Below, one piece after another: positions 55,736-64,000 of a stretch of DNA of 64,000 nucleotides. This DNA is from Allomyces arbusculus. Taxonomy: Eukaryota; Blastocladiomycota; Blastocladiomycetes; Blastocladiales; Blastocladiaceae. The translations under genes and the position numbers were made by a program. The notes under the pieces were generated by a model, which saw nothing but the letters and a program-made list of their open reading frames with translations, ran no database searches and was not told the DNA's origin. How positions within the stretch are numbered: position 1 is the first letter of the stretch; each line of letters starts with the position of its first letter. The stretch lies in NCBI GenBank assembly GCA_027604705.1, contig JADHYV010000009.1, positions 310,001 through 374,000 on the forward strand, written 5' to 3'.

Positions 55736-58700
55736 CTAAGTTCGAGCGCCAAGTGAGTTCAGCGAGGACATTGAGGACTCAGGAGCGGGCGACACGACGT
55801 ACCGCCGAATGTTGCCAATCGTTCCGGCAGCAGCCTCCTGGAGCACCGTGTCCGAGGACCCGACCATGCTCAGGAGGAGCTGCACGACGCCGTGCTCGTG
55901 CATCGTCACGCAATTGTCGGCTACACAAGAAACGCTCAGTTTCAGGTTGGGGCCCGGATTCACACCAACAAGAACAAGAGAAAAACGCACGATCCATGCT
56001 CAGCTGATGCAGCGCGCGCGCCGTGCTGCGGTGCACTTCTGGGTCCGGGCTCTTGAGGTACTTGACAAGTGGCGCGACCGCGTGCGCCGACCCAAACGCG
56101 ATGCGGTTGTTGCCCCAGTGGCAGCATCGCGCAATCGCCTCGCTCAAGTGCTTGCGCAGTCGGTCGTGCCGCGTAGTCGTGAGCTTGGCGAGCATCGGCA
56201 CGACGCCGTGGTCCGTGATCACGGCCAAGTTCTCCTCGTCCTTGGAAATGTTGGCAATCGCCGCACACACGGACGCGAGCACCTCGGTGTTGTCCGACTT
56301 GAGCAGCGAGACGATCAGCTCGAGACCGCCGACAAATGAGCGAACCATTTCGCCTGCGTCTTTGGCTGATGGAGAGGAAAAACAAGGTCAAGAGTGAGCC
56401 GTCATTAACTTTTTTCACCCGCGATCCGCACAATCAAAAGCACAAGCACCGTTTTCAATGCACGGGCAAATGGCCCACGCCGCTGACGCCTGCACGGCCG
56501 GGTTGGGCGACTTGAGCAGCGACCACAGCAGCCGCACACCGTCGAGCCGATCAATGATCGACATGCTGTCAGCTACAATCAAGATTCAATTCGTCAGCAA
56601 GGCAACTGAACCTGACTCCTCGACGTGGGTGCGGAAAGCGTACCATCCAGTGCCGATGCACCAATCGCCGTCGTGACATTGACCAGCAACGCCTGGTTAG
56701 TCCCCTTGAGCAACCCCACGAGCGGCGTGATCCCGCCACTCTCGCGAATCGCCTGTCGGCCCTCGGGCGCCTTGGCGCACGCGGCGAGCGCACCCACGAC
56801 ATTGACGAGCACGTCCTCGGGCTGGTTGTCGATCAACCCGACGAGTTTCTTGATCGTGTTGAGCTTGTTGAACGCATCGACGTTGGCAATATCCTGCGCC
56901 GTCTTCCAGATGGCGCCCGTCGCTGCGGCCAGCAGCTCCTTGTTGCCCGTGTTGTCGAGCAGCGCAACCAAGGGCGTCAAGCCGTTGAATTGGCGCACGA
57001 GCGTGCGCGTCTCTGCGTCCTCGGCGCACTTGAAAATGGCCGATGCCGAATGCGCTTGCAGCTTCTCGTTCTTGCTTGCGAGATTGTCGACGAGGAACTT
57101 GATCATGCCGCTCGACCGGATGGCAATGCGGTATTGCTCTAAAACACCCGCGAAGACCCGGTCAGCATCACGGAGCGGCGCAATAGGCGATCGCAAATTA
57201 GACTGTACCATCGGATGCGCACTCCTGGAGGATGCCGACGACGGGAATTAGCAGCTTCTCGTTCGGGCTCTTAAGTAAGTTGGCGAGCAGCGGAATTGAG
57301 CCAGCGACGCGAATCGCTTCCTTGTTTTTCTCTGCAAGAACGGCGTTTGGTCAGTATGTGTGGCCGCGAAAGAGCAAGGGGGCGTGGAGGCAACGTACGG
57401 GACTTGCTGCAGGTACTTAATGCCAGCGCTCCACTGATAGCGATCCGTTCGCCGTCGGGGTTGGCCGGGTCTGTGACGAGCAGCCGCACAAGGCTCCGAA
57501 TGCCGCCGTACTTGCGCACCATTCGCCGGTTCTTGGCTACACGACGTCAGGTGCCAATCTTGGTCAATCGAGAGCCCTTCCGCGTTGATGCGGGGAACGG
57601 AAACGTTGAAAAAAACCGTATTTCGCGCAGTTGGCGATCGTCTCGGCGGCCAGGCACTTGACCTCGACGTGGTGGTCTTGCAAGAGGTCGACAAGCGGCC
57701 GCATCCCGTCCAGCTCCGAGATGGCCTTGCGGATCACGACTAGAGGACAGGACAAAACAATAAGCACCAACCTCTTGCATTCGAGGGGAACAGAGAGAGA
57801 CGCACAGTTGTTCGAAATGTTGTTCAAAATCGACAGCGACCCGATCTTGCACTTGGGGTCGTCCGTGTCGAGCAAGTTGACGAGAATTTCGAGCCCACCC
57901 ACGTTGCGAATCGCGAGCTGGTTGTTTTCTACGAGCGTGCTTGGCACGATTACGTTCGAGCTTGTGGCACACCTCCGAATCCATTCGCACGCGTACCGTT
58001 AAGCAGATCGTAGTCGCGCAACGAGCAAATGGCAATGATGGTCGCCGTCTGGTTGCCGGCTTTCAGGTACTTGACTAGCTTTTGGATTTGCCACTGCTCT
58101 GGCGGCACCTCGGCTACAGGCAAGAAACGATCAATGTCAGTCACCGGCTCGCAAAAAGAGCCCGCGCAAGCAGCGCCAATCGTACAATCTTGCCGCTTGT
58201 CCTGCATCTCCTCCTCGCTCGTGTCGTGCGACTCGTCGCCCGAGTCCTCCATGTACATGCGCGTGGCCCGGCCTTTGAGCGGCGATCGTGGCGAAGCTGG
58301 CGATCGCGGCGACTGAATGCCAAACGGTCGAATGAGATTTGGGTAACGCAAAAATCAAAGAGAGACACGGAAACGGCCATACTTTGCGCACAGGTGATGG
58401 CTCACGCTTCTTTTTGCGAATCTCGGCACCCTTGTCGGGCGTGATTTGCCTCGATAGCAAAAATGAAACGAGTGAGTGGAAATCAAACCGAGAGCACGGG
58501 AGTAGTGTTGCACACGTACTTCCACTTGTTGGACGGCTCGGGGGGTTTGGTGTTGTTGGCGGCGGCCTTCTTCTCCGTTTTCCTGTCAGAGAGAAATGGG
58601 TTGAGTCAGATCGTTGGAGATTCTCAGCAAGCAAATGAGAGGTTCTGCACCGCTTGAGGTACGCCGTCCGCCGCTTCTCTGCGGGGTCCTCGTCGTCGTC

Positions 58701-59602
58701 ATGGTTGCCCTTCGAGTCAGAAGCGTGCGCCTGTAAATGGTCAAGTAAGCGGTGAGCTCCATTCGGTCACTACGGAAGGAAGCAAACGAACCGTTGCATT
58801 TGGGGCGGCATCTGCTCCTTCGGCAGCGTCGGCCGCGGCCCCACCGTCCTTGCCGGGTCCATTGGCACTTGTTGGTTTGCACGGCGAGCTGGTGGTCGAG
58901 ACGACCGGTGGATCCGACTCCTCGCGCAGGGATTGTTGCAGAAACGCGGAAAAGTGCGGACTGCGGTCCCGGAGCAAGAGGAAGAGCGACGGGAACATGC
59001 TGCTCGCCGAGTCATAGTTGATCTCGGGTGTCCCTGTTCCAAGTCGGAATGAGCGGCGGTGCGATCGCCATCATCACCAGCCAATCGCGGAGCCACATAC
59101 CGGCCTCGTTGGCGTGGTAGCCCTTGTTGACAAAGTATCCATGTGTTGACGCCGTGATCAGGAACGTGTCGGTGTCAAACGGCTTCACGACGAGGTAGCC
59201 GAGCTCGCCGAGTTGGTGCCGCCAGTCGGGTGCCTTGACGCCGTTCTGGAACGTGTAATCTGCGAAACCGGAGCCCAAGAGAGATAACATCAGTCGACCT
59301 GCGGCGCAAAAATTTTCAACGACGTCGTACAAACCCGACTCCCAGTCGACCCACTTGAGCGCGGCGCGTTCCGGGTCGCGCCCGCATACACACTGCGCGC
59401 TCCAAAGGTCGACCTTGACCTTGTCCATGGTCAGGTACTCGGCCTGCTTGAGGCGAGCTCGCAGCTCTTCATTCTCGCGAGCAAGTGCCTGGTTGTCGAG
59501 GTTCGTGCGTTCGCAAATGGGCTGTAAGTGATGACAGGCCGCCAAGTCGATTGACATGCGATGGTGAGGGTGGGCAGAGATCGGCACCTCGACGTCGGTC
59601 AT
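55736..59602 (-). CDS. ODAD2: Outer dynein arm docking complex subunit 2 (ARMC4)
   Basis: Sixteen exons, 944 residues: 59602-59299, 59259-59101, 59033-58792, 58730-58651, 58582-58520, 58449-58392, 58312-58186, 58113-57997, 57928-57806, 57739-57617, 57536-57399, 57331-57209, 57138-56644, 56572-56450, 56365-55991 and 55920-55736. Every splice is GT..AG and in frame. The N-terminal part has a short coil and the ODAD2-specific block [20 protein letters not shown] with [15 protein letters not shown]. After an acidic linker comes [20 protein letters not shown], then about ten armadillo repeats with family signatures [57 protein letters not shown] and [12 protein letters not shown]. Known: ODAD2 anchors outer dynein arms to axonemal doublets, essential for flagellar motility. 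Human ODAD2 is about 100 residues longer at the N terminus, so upstream exons (about 59900-60060) may be missing. Confidence 0.95.
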
Positions 59603-60421
59603 GATGCTGTAAACGGATCAAACTGCCTGCAGGTTGGCAGAAGCGAGCGTGCTGAATTCGGTCGAGGCCCCTTGAACGAAATCCCAGCTCGCAGGCGGGA
59701 TGATTGCAGACGGCCGCGATAAGATTGCTGGATGGGTTGGCTGATGGCGGCAGGCCCGCAATCGCTGAAGGATTATCCTCGAATGCAGCAAGTTCGCTGC
59801 GGTTGAAGCGTAGTTTCCTTGTAGCCTGAGGTTGGCGGACTGGCGGCCAGCAGGTCGCAAGGAGCGGCACGAACGAGGGACTCGGCTTGATCTAGCCGTC
59901 ATTCCGACGTGACCGCGTCTGTCTCGCATTGATCTGATCTGCTTTGCCTGTGATGCTGTGCATGCCTGAGCACGTTTGCTCGCAATCCCCTTCGCGGCCT
60001 GCTGGTAAACGTGCAGCCGCTGCAAATAATTGACCAAGAAGTAGACGTCCTCGCGCCCTTGACAACTCGCTGCATACCAATGCCATCAAGGTAATCTACA
60101 CGACCTCGTGACAGCTACGTCGTTTGGGCATCGCCCAGACGCGACAAGCTGGATAAACTGCGCAACCAGGCTCTCTCTTCGCTCGACCGACGCGACTCAA
60201 AGAACTGATTCCAAGCCGAAATGACCATTCTTGCAACCAGGCGACTCGACATTGAATGACGACGTCTCGCCGATCGCCCCTGTCCGGACGACCTGCCGAC
60301 TCGACCCATGCTATTCAGCACGACTGCGTGTTGATGCGTGTGCCTGACCTATATCCAGCAAATCAGCTCGATATTCGACCTTCTCCACCTCGCGCTCGTC
60401 CTGAAACTGTCATCCACCAAC
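59603..60421. other. Divergent intergenic region, may include ODAD2 5' exon
   Basis: 819 bp between the modelled ODAD2 start and the plus-strand disordered-protein gene. On the minus strand near 60050-59980 a frame reads EDVYFLVNYLQRLHVYQQAA, which looks like coding sequence and could be an upstream ODAD2 exon. I could not join it with confidence. Confidence 0.4.
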
Positions 60422-62038
60422 ATGCACCATGATTCGTACCGCCCTACGACCACCGCGACAACGACCGACCTGGTTCTCGCGCGCGAGTTTTCCGCCGCCG
60501 GATCCAAGCCCATGCTGCACGACGACGGGTCCGTCACCAAGCTCAAGCTCTTTTCCGCCGACTTTGTCCACCGCATGGATGACCCGCACGTCTTGCGGTC
60601 GCGCCGCGACTATGCGCTGCTCCGCGAGGCCTGGCCCAAGCCGCCGCCGGGCGTTACTTCGTCCTTGTCGCAAGTATACGGCGTGCTTCCGACCGCTGCA
60701 CCTGTGACGCCCACCGGCGTCAAGTCAACGTCACGCAGCCCTCAGTTTTTTCGCGCAACGACGGCCACGCCGACAACAGCAGCGGCGGCCGGACCGCGTG
60801 GATCAGGCAATGGTGCAGTGCAGCTGTTTATGGCGTTTATGAGCGTAACGTGCACCAATACGGGCATGTTCGACCTGGACCCGGTCGCGCGCAGCCAAAT
60901 GACCGACGACGGCGCGAGCCGCCGCGACATTGACCCACTCAAGCGGCGTGCGCGTGACGCGGGGACGGGCGATGGGGCCAAGTCGCCCAATCCGGCATCC
61001 GGCCGGCTCTCCAAGCAGGACCGCGCCAAGGGCGTGTCCGACCCGACATTGGCAAGCAAGTCCAGACAAAAATTCAAGGCCAGCGGCTCGTCGTCGACGC
61101 TTGTCCGTGCGCAATCGGCCGATGCCAGATCTCGCAGTCGTGGAGGTCGCACCGAATCTCCCGCGGCCGCGTCGCATTCGCGCGTCGCTAGCGGCGCCAT
61201 ATCACCAAGCACGGCATCGCTCGCACGGTTGCGGCACGACTCGGGCTATGTCGCCATGTCTCTGCCCGTCTACGCGCCGTGCATGCCCGCGGGGCAACCA
61301 TTGGCCGTTATGCCGCCCGACTTGACGCTGCTCGGGTCGTCGGTCACCAACGCTCGCGCAACGCCCACTGCCCAGACACCGCCAACAAACACGCCACCTG
61401 CGGGGGGCCGCACCACGACGTCGGCGCCAACGACGGGCCGCACTCGCCCGCGGTCCGCTGGGACCGTCTCCACCTACACGACTGGCACGTCGTTCGCAGC
61501 CCCACGCTTGTACTCTCCCTCGCCGACGGCACGGTCCATGGCCAAACTGATCCTATCGGACGGCACCCCGGTCCTCCCACCGCCCATGCACCTGCGACTG
61601 CCCAACTTGCGGCGCGTCGGATCCATGTTCCCGACCTCGCCGCCGCAAACGATTGCCGTCCCACTACTTACGTCGGGCCCGCGCATTGACCCGCTTGCGC
61701 GAGCCGCTGCAACCGACCCCAGAACACTCGCGGACCTCGGATTGCACGGTGTGCGGTACAACAATCAAAGCACGTCTCCGACACGTGCCGGATTCGCGCC
61801 CGCCGAACCTGCTGTCGCTGTGGGCCGTCGACGCCCGAATGCAACACGCTCAACGGGACCGGCCCGCGTCGTCGGCGCGAGCCAGGTCGCGAGTGGATTG
61901 AGTGGCATGGCGGCGCCCGGGTTGGTGGCATCCGCGTCCATGACCATGGCCGGTGCAGGTGCGGGTGGCGCGGTCAGTTCAAAGTATGACCGCATGTCGT
62001 CGCTGCCTCGGCTAGAACTGGGGCGGATCAAGCTCTAA
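60422..62038 (+). CDS. Disordered Ser/Thr/Pro-rich protein of unknown function
   Basis: 538 residues from the ATG at 60422 (MHHDSYRPT) in one open frame; the frame is open 28 codons further upstream. Composition is dominated by Ser, Thr, Ala, Pro and Arg, with no transmembrane segment or domain I recognise. The most protein-like part is the N terminus (DGSVTKLKLFSADFVHRMDD then RRDYALLREAWPKPP) and the last residues (KYDRMSSLPRLELGRIKL). Basic SR-like patches (RSRSRGGR) could be nuclear-localising or phosphorylated. The long frame and GC-rich third positions support coding. A small intron in the 60800-60900 region cannot be excluded. It shares an 820-bp divergent region with ODAD2. Confidence 0.65.
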   Translation: MHHDSYRPTTTATTTDLVLAREFSAAGSKPMLHDDGSVTKLKLFSADFVHRMDDPHVLRSRRDYALLREAWPKPPPGVTSSLSQVYGVLPTAAPVTPTGVKSTSRSPQFFRATTATPTTAAAAGPRGSGNGAVQLFMAFMSVTCTNTGMFDLDPVARSQMTDDGASRRDIDPLKRRARDAGTGDGAKSPNPASGRLSKQDRAKGVSDPTLASKSRQKFKASGSSSTLVRAQSADARSRSRGGRTESPAAASHSRVASGAISPSTASLARLRHDSGYVAMSLPVYAPCMPAGQPLAVMPPDLTLLGSSVTNARATPTAQTPPTNTPPAGGRTTTSAPTTGRTRPRSAGTVSTYTTGTSFAAPRLYSPSPTARSMAKLILSDGTPVLPPPMHLRLPNLRRVGSMFPTSPPQTIAVPLLTSGPRIDPLARAAATDPRTLADLGLHGVRYNNQSTSPTRAGFAPAEPAVAVGRRRPNATRSTGPARVVGASQVASGLSGMAAPGLVASASMTMAGAGAGGAVSSKYDRMSSLPRLELGRIKL

Positions 62039-62544
62039 ATGAGGGACGTCATTGTTTTGCACGTTTTCTGTCCGTTCACCATGCCGACAATTATTCAGGT
62101 TCGCGGCTTGCCAACAAGCGGACCGGAAACAGGGGAGCAAAAGGACGGAAACAAACGGAGGCCTCCTTTCTCGTCACCTGCCCTCTGTGACGAAATCTGT
62201 CACCACGGAATTCATCATCACCAACCAGGAGGAAGACATTATCATCGCAAAAGCCCAACAAGCAGGGCCACTGTGGTGGCGAAACAGCCATCACGGCTAG
62301 TGCGCACAGCCCACGTCAAGCCTGCCGAAGCCAGGCCTGCCAAAAACAAAGTAATTCGAGATGTCGGAATCGATAATTTAGACGAAGGCCAAAAAGTGCA
62401 TCCCTCGAAGATCCCTGTGGCCCACATCAAGGTTGTTGACCACAAACACCAAAAACTGAACATCAACAGCACCTGACAACAAGCAGCACTTCATCGTCGC
62501 CGCTATATGCACTCGGAAATGGGAGCAGCCCGGGATCAATCGAA
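62039..62544. other. Convergent intergenic region
   Basis: 506 bp of AT-richer DNA between two convergent genes. A 145-codon plus-strand frame starting immediately after the stop codon of the previous gene has His/Lys-rich sequence and no family; I treat it as 3' flank. Confidence 0.45.
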
Positions 62545-62938
62545 CTAGCGGCACTTGTGGATGTTCTTTTTAGGCAACGGGCACTCGAGGCAATAGTGAT
62601 CGCCCCATCGGTATTCGCACAGAGTCTGCGCTTTGCACCACGCCGACTTGTCCGCCTTGAGGTAGCACTCAGAGCAGTGACGCTCTAGATCGTGCGAGTA
62701 CCTGAATGGGCGAAATTATCGACAACGAGCCCCCCATCAGCGGCAAGTGCCCAAATTGTTCAATGGATTTGATGCACGCATGTACCGGCATGAATGCAGG
62801 CCAACAGCAGCACCGGTTACTGCCGAAACCTGATCCACGTCGCCTGTTTTGAACGTCTGAAAGCGTCATGGGGTTATCCACGGGAGCCGCAAGCGCGCAA
62901 TGCGACAGAGTCGCGAAGACGAAAAGAATGGCAAGCAT
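62545..62938 (-). CDS. Small secreted cysteine-rich protein
   Basis: Two exons, 62938-62814 and 62701-62545, give 93 residues. The N terminus MLAILFVFATLSHCALA is a clean signal peptide with a cleavage site before APVDNP. A short linker follows. Exon 2 encodes a Cys-rich module with seven Cys (HCSEC, SAWCKAQTLC, HYCLECPL, HKCR), ending at a TAG at 62545-62547. The spacing CxxC...C...C...CxxC...C suggests disulfides or a zinc knuckle. The donor at 62813 (gtgctg) is chosen because only that phase gives an open frame through exon 2. Effector-like, toxin-like or wall-associated roles are possible; no family is recognised. An upstream Met in another frame is not used. Confidence 0.55.
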
Positions 62939-64000
62939 GACGAGACAGGCAAGGCTGCAGTCGTGATGCGGTTGAGTGTCATGGTGGCCGCTTGGCAGCT
63001 GCAGGTTCAAGTCCAACTGGGGAGGGTTCAGGTGCAGTTTGGAGCAGGCCTGCGAGCGGTGCGTGTTGGCAATGGGCTGCGCCAGGACCCTAGGTGAAAA
63101 AAAGGAGCGCCCGGTGCAGCCCCAAATTTATACGGGTGGGTCGACGATGTGGTGCCTGAGGTTGGTGTACGATGAGCGTGACGACGGTGGCTGGCCGATG
63201 CAGGTCTGGTCATGGATGGCCTGCCGAAGCAACGCCGGACTTTTTCGGCCACTGGCTTTCATGACGTGAGACATGACATGACGGCTGGGATAGGACCATG
63301 TTGCGCACCACGATCGGTAGTTTTGGACTGTAATCATCACTGGAGAGCCAACGTAACTCGTGGGCCTTCCGCGGTTGCATCTTGGACGCATGGGTGCATC
63401 CTCTCCGTGAAGCAGGAATGTATTTGTGTGGCTCGTGTCTGCTGCGACGTGAGATGCGGGAAAGCATTTGCGCTCAGTGCAAGCAATGGTTCTATTCAGG
63501 ACAAAAAATATGAATAGAGACCCTCTTCAATCTGAGGTAAAGCTGGCAAATTTGTGAGAAGGTTGTTCGCGACATATTCATCTCTTCATGCCCATCTTGG
63601 GCCGACTCGTGGCAATCATTCGGTGCTCGGTGCGCAGTCGACCAAGGATGATCAGCCAGGATGGATTGACCGGACTCTCATAGGTGTCTCGTCGTGCAAG
63701 TTGTGTTGATTGTGGTCGCGAGAAAGTGGCTTGTCACTTTTGGGTCGGGCTGTCGAGGCGTGACCGCGTCGGCAACTTGTCATTTCAACGTCCTTCACTT
63801 TGCCACACCCACAAGCGCCAGATCCAGCTGGACCTTGATCCCATCGTAAATGAACAAAAACAGAATGACAACTTGCTGCAGGGCATTGAGACCAAGTCAA
63901 ACCCGAGTCTTCAGCATGTCATTCAAGATGCGCCCCCGACCAGAAATAAATACGGGGGCCGCCCAGCTTTCACATTTCCGACAGCAGCGACCTCGACATT
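62939..64000. other. AT-richer flank without recognised gene
   Basis: About 1.06 kb to the window edge. Several frames of 60-100 codons occur on both strands with no domain, signal peptide or splice-supported extension. It contains the promoter of the small secreted protein. Nothing else is seen. Confidence 0.4.

Noticed and set aside
62039-62476. 145-codon plus-strand frame directly after the disordered protein
   Set aside because: It begins at the base after the preceding stop codon and is His/Lys-rich; better explained as 3' flank.
1-64000. Transposons, viral relics, tRNA, rRNA or CRISPR arrays
   Set aside because: I looked for transposase and reverse-transcriptase motifs, terminal repeats, tRNA B-box words and regular spacer arrays and found none that hold up by eye. 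A tRNAscan or RepeatMasker run would be decisive.

Overview
The window reads as nuclear DNA of a GC-rich, zoosporic (flagellated) fungus, most likely Blastocladiomycota or a chytrid. That placement is inferred from gene content. The adenylyl cyclase has the fungal layout (Ras-association, leucine-rich repeats, degenerate PP2C, class III cyclase). The same 64 kb also carries an ODAD2/ARMC4 homologue (outer dynein arm docking) and an UNC119 homologue (ciliary lipid-protein trafficking), which fungi without flagella are expected to lack. Genes are dense, about one per 3 kb on both strands. Introns are short, mostly 55-110 nt, with GT..AG ends and often a ctgac/ctaac branch site. I built the gene models by hand from splice signals and frame continuity; every multi-exon model given sums to a whole number of codons.

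Left part (1-20.8 kb): a membrane PAS sensor with a degenerate kinase end (partial at the left edge); a DinB-fold protein convergent with it; topoisomerase III; a very long coiled-coil protein; alanine-glyoxylate aminotransferase; a nucleotidyltransferase of the OAS/DZF type; and a small glycine-rich-domain (DUF1399-like) protein. A sparse AT-richer stretch with a possible leucine-rich-repeat relic follows.

Middle (20.8-46.4 kb): UNC119; the splicing factor SF3B1 in one exon; a PHO80/PCL-type cyclin; a small coiled-coil protein; an IMPACT/YIH1 translation regulator; the 1821-residue adenylyl cyclase; a 1323-residue Ser/Thr kinase with large insertions in its catalytic domain; and a nine-exon plasma-membrane syntaxin.

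Right part (46.4-64 kb): a 2-kb gene-poor stretch; a secreted or lumenal prenylcysteine oxidase; a secreted protein joining a lysozyme/chitinase-like domain, a Thr/Val-rich linker and a CBM19-like domain; a membrane-anchored alpha/beta hydrolase; ODAD2 in sixteen exons; a disordered protein; and a small secreted Cys-rich protein.

The genes do not form an operon-like system. Several fit fungal signalling (PAS sensor, adenylyl cyclase, kinase, PCL cyclin) and zoospore biology (ODAD2, UNC119). I saw no transposon, viral relic, rRNA, tRNA or CRISPR array.
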